A stretch of 64,000 nt of DNA from JAJXXT01 sp963764465 (GTDB lineage: Bacteria; Pseudomonadota; Alphaproteobacteria; Acetobacterales; Acetobacteraceae), in the NCBI GenBank assembly GCA_963764465.1, contig CAVXSO010000001.1, positions 124,001-188,000 of the forward strand, written 5' to 3'. Position numbers and translations under genes: made by a program. Shown piece by piece: positions 45,890-53,488 of this stretch. Each line of letters begins with the position of its first letter. The first letter of the stretch is position 1. Below the pieces are notes generated by a model. The model saw only the letters and a program-made list of their open reading frames with translations, did not search any database and had not been told where the DNA came from.

Positions 45890-46615
45890 TCAGGGCGTGT
45901 CGGCCTGGGCGATGTGCATAAGGCCGCTGCGGTCGAGCAGCGTGACCTGGTTTGGTACCTTCATGTCGATGCGCCGTTCGCGGCGGAATGCGGAGAGTGT
46001 GCGGCTCACCGTCTCGATCGTCAGGCCAAGGTAGTCCGCGATATCCGTGCGCGTCATCGGCAGCATGATGAGGCCGGTCTCGCCACAGGGGGGCGCGAGG
46101 TCGAGCAGGAAGCTCGCGACGCGCTCGCGCGCGGTCTTGCGGCCGAGCAGCAGCATGCGCTCCTGCGCGATGACGAGCTCGTGGCTCGCGACCTGGAGCA
46201 GTTTGTCCTCCAGCGCCGGCAGCGCATGCATGAGCTTGCGGAAGCGGTCGCGCGGAAACCGGCACAGCGTCACCGCGCCGATCGCAGTGGCCGTCACGCC
46301 ATAATTGTCGTTGGAGGCAAGGCCGAGGAAATCGCCGGGCCGGGCGAAGCCTGTCACCTGCTCGCGCCCATCGGGCAGCGATTTGTGCAGCCGCACAAAG
46401 CCGGAGGTGATGTTGTGGTAGGCTGCCGCCGGCTCGCCCTCCATCATGATCACCTCGCCCGCGCCGCACTGGCGGATCACGGAGATGGAGGCGAGACGCT
46501 CAAGATCGCCGTCTGGAAGGCTGGCACAGACCGCACGAGCGCGCACGCCACATCGCTCACAATGCGCAATTCGCCCGGCGATGATGCGCGGGATGACCGG
46601 GGTCACGACCGACAT
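45890..46615 (-). CDS. FNR-type (oxygen-sensing) Crp/Fnr regulator
   Basis: A 241-aa regulator with an N-terminal cysteine set C19-x2-C22-x7-C30 and a further C118 in VTLCRF, matching the four [4Fe-4S] ligands of FNR/Anr-type oxygen sensors. A cyclic-nucleotide-type beta barrel follows, then a winged helix with DIADYLGLTIETVSRTL, where the E-x2-SR helix is the one that reads TTGAT. ATG 46615 is the natural start; the longer frame upstream is a shadow. A perfect FNR box lies 44 bp upstream, implying autoregulation. Confidence 0.94.
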   Translation of the reverse strand: MSVVTPVIPRIIAGRIAHCERCGVRARAVCASLPDGDLERLASISVIRQCGAGEVIMMEGEPAAAYHNITSGFVRLHKSLPDGREQVTGFARPGDFLGLASNDNYGVTATAIGAVTLCRFPRDRFRKLMHALPALEDKLLQVASHELVIAQERMLLLGRKTARERVASFLLDLAPPCGETGLIMLPMTRTDIADYLGLTIETVSRTLSAFRRERRIDMKVPNQVTLLDRSGLMHIAQADTP

Positions 46616-46658
46616 GAAGTATTGTTTAGCACTGCTGTTTGGAATCCGCCTAGCGCCT

Positions 46659-46672
46659 TGATCCGAATCAAG
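46659..46672. promoter_or_regulatory. Perfect FNR/FixK box between FNR gene and phasin gene
   Basis: TTGATCCGAATCAA is an exact TTGAT-N4-ATCAA palindrome. The symmetry extends outward as GCGCC/GGCGC, giving 10-bp arms. It sits 44 bp upstream of the FNR-type gene (minus) and 54 bp upstream of the phasin-like gene (plus), so it can serve both. Confidence 0.85.
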
Positions 46673-46725
46673 GCGCCATCCGTCGGAGTGTGGCGACGTG
46701 GCAAAATATTTTGGGGAGAACGAGC

Positions 46726-47133
46726 ATGGCCACCAAGACCTCGGGAATGGGCGCCGGAACAGACACCCTGGAAGCGGCACAGCGCGGATTCGCGGCGTTT
46801 GGCGCGGCGCAGGAACTGGCGATGAAGGCTTGGATGCGGGCCGCCACCCGCCAGGCGGAGCTGACACGGGAGACGTTGACGGATTGCATGTCCGTCGCGG
46901 CTGGTATGCAGATGCCGATGTCGATGTCGATGGACGCGGCCAAGGGCGAGGATCAGGTGCGCCGCGCCAAGCTCGCGGGGGAGACCTGGTTCCGCACCTG
47001 GCGTTCGATCACCGACGATCTCAACCACGACCTGATGGAAGCGGCGGACATCATGATGTCGGGCATGCCGACGCTGCCGTCGGTCATGGCCCCCTTCAAC
47101 GGTGCCGCGCGCAAGCACGACACGGCGCGCTGA
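46726..47133 (+). CDS. Phasin-like protein
   Basis: A 135-aa small helical protein starting MATKTSGMGAGTD, with helices such as AAQRGFAAFGAAQELAMKAW and RAKLAGETWFRTW and a methionine-rich middle (MQMPMSMSMD). This composition is like phasins, which coat polyhydroxyalkanoate granules, but similarity is by general features only. ATG 46726 follows GGGGAG at a good distance. The FNR box upstream predicts low-oxygen expression, which fits PHA accumulation under oxygen limitation. No PHA synthase is in the window. Confidence 0.7.
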   Translation: MATKTSGMGAGTDTLEAAQRGFAAFGAAQELAMKAWMRAATRQAELTRETLTDCMSVAAGMQMPMSMSMDAAKGEDQVRRAKLAGETWFRTWRSITDDLNHDLMEAADIMMSGMPTLPSVMAPFNGAARKHDTAR

Positions 47134-47179
47134 GACCGTCGCGGACCGGGTGGCGCCGCGCATAGGGAGAACGACGACG

Positions 47180-47938
47180 ATGCCCGGTCGCCGCGACGCC
47201 ACGCCACGCCTCGCCATCGCCGCCCGGCCTTTTCTCGCGCGCCCCGGTGGCGACGGCGCCAGGCGGGATTTGCTGACCGCGGAGGAAAGGGAGCGTCTTG
47301 CCCCTATTGCCTCGCTTACGCGCGTGGAGCGGGGGGCGACGCTGTTCCGCCAGGGCACCGAGGCGGCTGCAATCTATGACATCGCGGATGGCGTGTTGAA
47401 GAGCATGATGATGCGGCCGGACGGCACTCGCGCCATCCTCGGCTTTTTCTTTCCGCAGGACATCGTGGGCATGGCCGACAATGGGGTCTATGCGAGTACG
47501 GTTCAGGCCGTGACGTCCGCCGTCCTCTACCGCATGCCGCTGCCGGCGTTGGACCGTCTGCTCAGGCGCGATAGCGAGCTCGACCATCAGTTCCTTATCA
47601 AGGCCTGTCACGAATTGCGTGGCGCGCAATTCCATGTTCTCACGCTGGGCATCGCGCGCGCGGACGTCCGCGTCGCGCGCTTTCTCGACATGATGCGCCA
47701 GATGCACCCTGCCGCGGCCGGGGCCTCGCTCATCGAACTGCCGATGACGCGCGCTGACATCGCCGAGTATCTCAGCCTGACGCCGGAGACCGTGAGCCGC
47801 GCTTTCGCGCGGTTGCGCCACGAGCAGATCGTCGTCTGCCCGAACCCGCATCTCGTGCGCGTGATCGACGAGGAGCGCTTCCATGCCCTTGCAGAGGACG
47901 AGGGGCGCCAGCCTCCGAAGGCCACCGCGGCGGCCTGA
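47180..47938 (+). CDS. Crp/Fnr-family regulator (no cysteine cluster)
   Basis: A 252-aa regulator with a nucleotide-type beta barrel (LFRQGTEAAAIYDIADG) and winged helix DIAEYLSLTPETVSRAF. Unlike the upstream FNR-type protein, it has no N-terminal cysteine cluster, so it is probably of the FixK/DNR/NNR side of the family, with unknown signal. The recognition helix has the same E-x2-SR pattern and is expected to read FNR-like sites. ATG 47180 follows GGGAG at 10 bases. It lies 46 bp after the phasin gene and is likely co-transcribed with it. Confidence 0.9.
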   Translation: MPGRRDATPRLAIAARPFLARPGGDGARRDLLTAEERERLAPIASLTRVERGATLFRQGTEAAAIYDIADGVLKSMMMRPDGTRAILGFFFPQDIVGMADNGVYASTVQAVTSAVLYRMPLPALDRLLRRDSELDHQFLIKACHELRGAQFHVLTLGIARADVRVARFLDMMRQMHPAAAGASLIELPMTRADIAEYLSLTPETVSRAFARLRHEQIVVCPNPHLVRVIDEERFHALAEDEGRQPPKATAAA

Positions 47939-47961
47939 CGCGCCAATCTCTCGCGGTGACG

Positions 47962-48262
47962 CTATCGCTCGCGAGGGCGGGCGCTCTCGTGCCTCCGGTG
48001 CAGCAGCGGCCACGAGACCAGGCTGAGCAGCCCAAAGATCGGCACGCCGGCAAACGAAATCCAGAAACAGCGCCGCGTACATGCGCGGCACATCGAGCCG
48101 GAAACTGCTCTCCAGGATGCGATACACAAGACCGGATCCGCCCGCCGCGGTGTCCGCCGTGAACTCCGCCACCGCCGCGCCGATCAGCGACAGCCCGCCC
48201 ACGATGCGCAGGCCGCCGAGGAAGCAGGGCAGGGCGGCTGGCAGGCGCAGATACCACACCGC
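47962..48262 (-). pseudogene. Remnant of NitT/TauT-type ABC permease
   Basis: The frame reading LRLPAALPCFLGGLRIVGG, then LIGAAVAEFTADT and FRLDVPRMYAALFLD matches the C-terminal third of SsuC/TauC permeases, including the EAA-loop-like start. Near 48066 the frame shifts, and the continuation ISFAGVPIFGLLSLVSWPLL is in the next frame and stops at TAG 47964-47962. The first 150 or so residues are missing; upstream sequence belongs to a binding-protein fragment joined in frame. No intact partner ATPase is next to it. Confidence 0.75.
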
Positions 48263-48808
48263 CTGGCACGCCTCGGACGTCACAAAGCCCTGCACCACGG
48301 CCTTGGGATCGGCGACGAAGGGTGCCAGCAATAATGCCAGGGGCGGACCTGGCCGTCGGTGAACCCATATTCGGCCTTGGGGAAAAGCCACCAGCAAGTG
48401 CGCGCCACGACCGAGATCATGGTTGGTCTGCCCTCCATGGCCGCCAGTGTTTCGCGTCCCTCGCCGGGATGGGCGATCCGGCATTGCGGGCCCTTCTGGA
48501 AATGGGCCGTGATTGCCGTCACGCGAATGTCCCGCGCGCGTAAGTTCAGCACGCCGAAACTGCCGGGATGAGAGTTTGAAGTCGATCAGCCCCACCGCGA
48601 GGTTCTGCAGCGCATTGATCGAGGGCCCGCCCTTGCGGATCGGCACGTCGAGCCCGTGCTTGCCGTAAAAGCCGCGCGCGACCGCATGGTAGAACCCGCC
48701 CCGCTCAGCTTCGGCCAGCCAATCCGTGCCGAACACCAGATTTGGCAGTGCCGCGCGCGCAATGGCGAGCATGGCGAGCGCGGCAAGGGCCGGGCCCGTA
48801 AGCTGCAT
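48263..48808 (-). pseudogene. Remnant of NitT/TauT-type substrate-binding protein
   Basis: Starts at ATG 48808 with a hydrophobic leader and FGTDWLAEAERGGFYHAVA, GLDVPIRKGGPSIN, typical of SsuA/THI5-like binding proteins. After about residue 79 the match moves to another frame (TAITAHFQKGPQCRIAHPG and PTMISVVARTCWWLFPKAEY, about 48552-48345), then returns to the first frame (LAPFVADPKAVVQGFVTSEA, about 48340-48270). Two frameshifts and loss of the C-terminal domain make it non-functional. It then fuses directly to the permease remnant. Confidence 0.8.
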
Positions 48809-48984
48809 GGCATGGCGGCGGCGAGTCGTCGTCTCCCTGCGCTGTCAGTTTACGGGTGCGTGCGGGCTGAGTATCCCGCGGTCCGGGCCGGGCAACCTCA
48901 TTGCGGACATTTATGGTAGCGATACACTTGGCGCGGGTAGCGAACCTGCGTTAGGGATTCGCTGTCAAAGGGAGGAACCAAGCC

Positions 48985-50088
48985 ATGAAACAGGCCGACA
49001 CCAAGGCCGCCGACGCTCGCCTCGTCGATGCCGTCGCCGAACGCCTGCCCCGCCGCGCCATCATGCACGGCGTCACCGCCGCCACCGCCGCGGGCCTCCT
49101 GGCCAGCATGGCCGGACGCGCCAGGGCCGCCGACGCGTCGCCCTACCCGAGCCATCCGCGCTGGAAATTCGTCTTCGTCAACCACGTGACGACGAACCCG
49201 TTCTTCGTCCCCTGCCAGTACGGCATCCACGACGCCTGTGCCCTCCTCGGCTGCGACTACCAGTGGACCGGCTCCGAGACCTCGGATGTCGGGCAGATGG
49301 TCAACTCGATGAACGCCGCCATCGCCGCCAAGGCGGACGCGATCGCGGTGCCTATCGTGGACCCCAAGGGCTTCGACAAGCCGACGGACCGGGCTCTCGC
49401 CGCCGGCATTCCGGTCTTCAGCTACAACGCCGACGCACCGCACGGCAGCCCCAACAGGCGCCTCGCCTATATCGGCCAGGACCTGTTCCTTTCCGGCCAG
49501 CTGATGGGCGAGCGCATCGTCAAGCTCGTGGGCTCCGGCAAGGTCGCGCTGTTCATCGCCACCCCCGGCCAGCTCAACCTGCAGCCGCGCATCGACGGCG
49601 CGATCGACGCGATCAAGAAGTCGGGGGCCAACATCCAGGCGACGATGATCGCGACCGACCCGACGGTGAACGTGGCTCTCTCCAAGATCCGCGCCTATTA
49701 CCTGGGCAACCAGGACGTGAAGGGCATGTTCGGCTCCGGCGGCGGCGACACGATGAACACCGGCCTGGTGATGCGCCAGTACGACCTGCCGAAGAAGGGC
49801 GTGCACGGCGGCGGCTTCGACCTGCAACCGCGCACGCTGGAGGCGATCCGCGACGGGTTCCTCGACTTCGCCATCGACCAGCAGCCCTATCTGCAGGGCT
49901 TCTACACGGTGATGGAGATGTTCGCCTTCAAGGTCTCGGGCGGCCTCGTCGGACCGGCGGACATCAACACCGGCCTCAAATTCGTCACCAAGGATTCGGT
50001 GAACCCGTACCTCAGCACCAAGACCCGCTACGAGGGCAGCGCCGCTGCGTCCATGATCGTGCCGCGCAGCGGCCCGATCGGCGGCTAG
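48985..50088 (+). CDS. Periplasmic sugar-type ABC binding protein
   Basis: A 367-aa exported solute-binding protein of the ribose/rhizopine type (Peripla_BP_4). The N terminus has twin arginines (PRRAIMHG) followed by a hydrophobic stretch and a cleavage site near GRARA/ADA, resembling a Tat-like signal. The mature part has FVNHVTTNPFFVPCQYG, ADAIAVPIVDPKGFDKP and the AIDQQPYLQGF block found in sugar-binding proteins (here as DQQPYLQG). A good ribosome site (GGGAGGAA) precedes ATG 48985. The next two genes supply permease and ATPase. The ligand is unknown. Confidence 0.9.
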   Translation: MKQADTKAADARLVDAVAERLPRRAIMHGVTAATAAGLLASMAGRARAADASPYPSHPRWKFVFVNHVTTNPFFVPCQYGIHDACALLGCDYQWTGSETSDVGQMVNSMNAAIAAKADAIAVPIVDPKGFDKPTDRALAAGIPVFSYNADAPHGSPNRRLAYIGQDLFLSGQLMGERIVKLVGSGKVALFIATPGQLNLQPRIDGAIDAIKKSGANIQATMIATDPTVNVALSKIRAYYLGNQDVKGMFGSGGGDTMNTGLVMRQYDLPKKGVHGGGFDLQPRTLEAIRDGFLDFAIDQQPYLQGFYTVMEMFAFKVSGGLVGPADINTGLKFVTKDSVNPYLSTKTRYEGSAAASMIVPRSGPIGG

Positions 50089-50111
50089 GCCACGGTCGCG
50101 GGCTGAACACG

Positions 50112-51119
50112 GTGCAGCAACGCAACGATCCGGCGCGGGCGGCGAGCCTCCCGCGCCGGAGCTTCTCCGCGCGGTTCCTCGACCTGGCGCTTCGGCCGGA
50201 GGCGAGCGTCGTCGTCGTTGCCCTCGTCCTGGTCGTCTATTTCGAGGCGACGGCCAACAACTTCCTCACCGACGCCAACCTGCAGACGCTGTCGCAGTTC
50301 GTGGCGGCGCCGGTGATCCTGGCCTGCGGCGAAATCATGCTGCTCATCTGCCGCGAGATCGACCTCTCGGTGGGCCAGGTCTTCGCGCTCGCTCCTTTCA
50401 TTATGGAAAAGGCGCACGATGCCGGCCTGCCGGTCGTGGGCGCCATCGTTGCCGCCCTCATCGTCTGCGCGCTGGTAGGGCTCATCATCGGCCTCATCAC
50501 CGTGCACCTCAACGTACCGAGCTTCATCACCACGCTCGGTATGTTCTTCCTCATCACCGGCATCACGCTGACCATCTCGCGCGGCTTCCCCGCCGACACG
50601 CCGGATGGCGGCATGCTCAACAATCTCCTCGGCGGCTGGGGCTACGCCGAGTTCATCTGGGCGCTCATCGTCGTCGCCATCATGCACACGGTGCTCAGGC
50701 ACACGCGCTGGGGCCTGCACACCATCGCCACCGGCGGCAACGCCATCGCCGCGGCGGAGGCCGGCATCAACATCGACCGCATCAAGATCGGCAATTTCAT
50801 CATCACCAGCACGCTCGGCGGCTTCTGCGGTATCCTGGAAGCCTTCCGCATCGGCTCCACGGACCCGCTGGCCGGCGGCAGCAACATCATGTTCCTCGGC
50901 GTCGCCTCCGGCGTCATCGGTGGCACCGCAATTGCCGGCGGGGCAGGGACCATCATCGGCGGCCTGGTTGGCGGCATCGTGCTCGGCATCCTGCAGGACG
51001 GCTTCACGCTGCAGGGCATCAACGCCTTCATGTTCGACATCATCATCGGCGCCGCGATCCTGCTGGCCATGATCGCCAACATCCAGCTCGCGCGCTGGCG
51101 GGGCATGCGCCCGCAATGA
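50112..51119 (+). CDS. ABC transporter permease (RbsC-type)
   Basis: A 335-aa inner-membrane permease of the ribose/galactose family, with about eight to ten hydrophobic segments, EIDLSVGQVFALAPF (family motif), VPSFITTLGMFF, GGNAIAAAEAGINIDR and GGAGTIIGGLVGG. The start is GTG 50112, 23 bp after the binding-protein stop; no ATG exists early in the frame. It overlaps the ATPase gene by ATGA. One permease probably forms a homodimer. Confidence 0.91.
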   Translation: MQQRNDPARAASLPRRSFSARFLDLALRPEASVVVVALVLVVYFEATANNFLTDANLQTLSQFVAAPVILACGEIMLLICREIDLSVGQVFALAPFIMEKAHDAGLPVVGAIVAALIVCALVGLIIGLITVHLNVPSFITTLGMFFLITGITLTISRGFPADTPDGGMLNNLLGGWGYAEFIWALIVVAIMHTVLRHTRWGLHTIATGGNAIAAAEAGINIDRIKIGNFIITSTLGGFCGILEAFRIGSTDPLAGGSNIMFLGVASGVIGGTAIAGGAGTIIGGLVGGIVLGILQDGFTLQGINAFMFDIIIGAAILLAMIANIQLARWRGMRPQ

Positions 51120-51886
51120 CGCATCATTTCGGCCCCGAGGCCCTGCGCGCGGAGGGCATCGCCAAGCGCTTCGGCTCGGTGGAGGCGCTGACCGGCGTCG
51201 GCATGCATGTGCGCGCCGGCGAGATGCTCGGCATCCTCGGCGACAACGGCGCCGGCAAATCGACGCTCCTGAAGATCCTCACCGGCTACCATCAGCCCGA
51301 TACCGGAACGATCCACGTCCACGGCCAGCAGCAGACGCTGGGTTCGGTGGACCGCGCCCGCGCGCTGGGCATCGAGTGCGTGTACCAGGACCTCGCCCTG
51401 GTCAACGGCCTCAGCATCTACCACAACATGTTCCTCAACCGCGAAGTGCTGAAGCCGTGGCCCTTCCGCCTGCTCGACCACAAGGCGATGCGCGCACGCG
51501 CGGCCGACGCGCTCGCCGATATCGGCGTCAACATCCCCAACGTGAACCTCGAGGTCGGGCGTCTCTCCGGCGGCCAGCGCCAGGCGATCGCGGTCGCCCG
51601 CGCCGTGCATTCGGATGCCAGGATCCTGCTGCTCGACGAACCGCTCGCCGCGATGGGTGCGCGCGAGGCCGGCCAGATCATCGCGCTCATCGAGCGCCTC
51701 AAGTCCCGCGGCGACATCGCCATCGTGATGATCGCGCATAATTACGCGCAGACCCTGGAAGTTTGCGATCGCGTCATGCTGATGCAGCACGGCACCGTTA
51801 CCTACGAAAGCCGGGCCGCCGAAACCTCGCCCGCGGAACTGCTCGAGATCGTCCGCCGCGAATACCGCGAGATGCGCGGCGCCTGA
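51116..51886 (+). CDS. ABC transporter ATP-binding protein
   Basis: A 256-aa cytoplasmic ATPase. Walker A GDNGAGKST (about residues 42-50), Q-loop VYQDLAL, signature LSGGQRQ, Walker B ILLLDEPLAAMG and H-loop IAHN are all present. It is a single-domain ATPase, unlike the double-domain RbsA/MglA usually paired with such permeases, resembling FrcA-type fructose importers. It is coupled by ATGA to the permease gene. Confidence 0.93.
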   Translation: MTHHFGPEALRAEGIAKRFGSVEALTGVGMHVRAGEMLGILGDNGAGKSTLLKILTGYHQPDTGTIHVHGQQQTLGSVDRARALGIECVYQDLALVNGLSIYHNMFLNREVLKPWPFRLLDHKAMRARAADALADIGVNIPNVNLEVGRLSGGQRQAIAVARAVHSDARILLLDEPLAAMGAREAGQIIALIERLKSRGDIAIVMIAHNYAQTLEVCDRVMLMQHGTVTYESRAAETSPAELLEIVRREYREMRGA

Positions 51887-51938
51887 CCCTCCGTGGCACA
51901 TCTCGTGCGTGCGATTGTGCCGGCATGGAGAAGGCAAG

Positions 51939-53486
51939 ATGTATGACGTGATCGTGGTGGGCGCGGGCTCGGCGGGGGCGCCGCTGGCCGCCCGCCTGTC
52001 GGAGGATCCGCGTCGCCGCGTGCTCCTGTTGGAGGCCGGGCGGGACTGGCGTGCGGCGGAGGCACCCTGGGCGCTGCGCAGCCCCAACATCATCCCCTTC
52101 ATGCACGACCCCGCGAACCAGGCAGCCTGGCAATGGCCGAGGCTGATGGCCCGACGCACTGCCGCGCAGGAACCGAAATTCTACTGGCGCGGCCGCGCGC
52201 TCGGCGGCTCGTCCTCGGTCAACGCGCAGATCGCCATCCGCGGTGTCCCGGCCGCTTTCGATGCCTGGGCGGAAGCGGGTTGCGAAGGGTGGTCGGCGGC
52301 TGATGTAATTCCGCTCTTCGATGTCATCGAGGACGATCCCGGCAAGGGGCTCAACGGCCCGCTTCCGGTCTGGCGCATGCCGATGGAGCGCTGGGGCGCC
52401 GTCGACCGCGCGTTGCGGGAAGCGGCACTTTCCCTCGGCCATCCCGAGAAACGGGACCTGAACGCGCCCGACGGGGAGGGTGTGTCCTGCAACCCGATCA
52501 ACCTGCGCGACGGCGCGCGTGTCACGACCAACGACGCCTATCTCGAGCCCGCCCGCTCCCGCCCTAACCTGGAGATTCGCGGGGGCGTGCTCGTCGATCG
52601 CGTGATCGTCGCGAACGGCCGCGCCGTCGGCGTGCATGTGCGCCTCGACGGCGCCTGGCAGGCGCTTCGCGGACGCGAGATCGTGCTATGCGCGGGCGCC
52701 GTGCACAGCCCCGCGATCCTGCTGCGTTCCGGCATCGGCCCCGCCGCGGAGCTTCGCGCCCACGGCATCGGCGTCGTGCGCGACCTCCCCGACGTCGGCC
52801 GGCATTTCATGGATCACCCGATCCTGCGCGCGACGTTGCATCTGCGTGACGAATATCGTGCCCAGGGCAATGACGCTCGGCATACCAATTGCTGCGTTAC
52901 CTACAGCAGCGGTCTCGGCGGTGGCGGCGAGCGCGACATGATCGTGATTGCCTATAATCATCGTGGCCTGACGCCGGACGCCTCGCCCGGCCCCACCGGA
53001 GCGGTCGGCGCGGCCCTCTACGACGCCTTCTCCCGCGGCTACGTCCGCCTCGTATCGCCCGACCCCGAAACGGACCCGGAGGTGGAGGAGAACATGCTGG
53101 CCGACCCGCGCGACCGGCTTCGCCTGCGTGATGCCGTCCGCCGCCTCGCCCTGCTCACGGCGCACCCCGTCTTTCCGCGCATCGCCGGGCGCATCACATT
53201 CGGCGACGGCGCGCTCACGGTCGCGGACGCCGCGGCACTCCCCGATGCCGAACTCGATGCGCTGATGTTGCAAGAGGCCGGCGACATCCAGCACGCCGCC
53301 GGCACCTGCCGCATGACCGCGCACGAGGACCCGCGCGGCGTGGTCGATCCCGATCTGCGCGTACGCGGCATCCAGGGTCTGCGCGTCGCCGACGCCTCCA
53401 TCATGCCCGCTGACTGCCGGGCCAATCTCCATTTCACGTGCGTGATGATCGGCGAGATGGCGGCACGGCGGATGCGCGCCGACTGA
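51939..53486 (+). CDS. GMC-family FAD oxidoreductase
   Basis: A 515-aa choline-dehydrogenase-like enzyme. The FAD-binding Rossmann motif is VVGAGSAGAPLAARLSE at the N terminus with LLLEAG ending the second strand. GMC signature 1 (GRALGGSSSVNAQIAIRG) and signature 2 (CAGAVHSPAILLRSGIGP) follow. The C-terminal active site has QHAAGTCRM with the catalytic histidine and MPADCRANLHF. It lies 52 bp after the ABC ATPase gene, so it may oxidise the imported compound, perhaps a polyol or sugar alcohol. That link is inference. Confidence 0.92.
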   Translation: MYDVIVVGAGSAGAPLAARLSEDPRRRVLLLEAGRDWRAAEAPWALRSPNIIPFMHDPANQAAWQWPRLMARRTAAQEPKFYWRGRALGGSSSVNAQIAIRGVPAAFDAWAEAGCEGWSAADVIPLFDVIEDDPGKGLNGPLPVWRMPMERWGAVDRALREAALSLGHPEKRDLNAPDGEGVSCNPINLRDGARVTTNDAYLEPARSRPNLEIRGGVLVDRVIVANGRAVGVHVRLDGAWQALRGREIVLCAGAVHSPAILLRSGIGPAAELRAHGIGVVRDLPDVGRHFMDHPILRATLHLRDEYRAQGNDARHTNCCVTYSSGLGGGGERDMIVIAYNHRGLTPDASPGPTGAVGAALYDAFSRGYVRLVSPDPETDPEVEENMLADPRDRLRLRDAVRRLALLTAHPVFPRIAGRITFGDGALTVADAAALPDAELDALMLQEAGDIQHAAGTCRMTAHEDPRGVVDPDLRVRGIQGLRVADASIMPADCRANLHFTCVMIGEMAARRMRAD

Positions 53487-53488
53487 GA

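Noticed and set aside
48726..50111. Long open frame running in from upstream of the ABC permease
   Set aside because: The binding-protein gene is in another frame with a signal peptide and clear motifs; the permease similarity begins only after GTG 50112.
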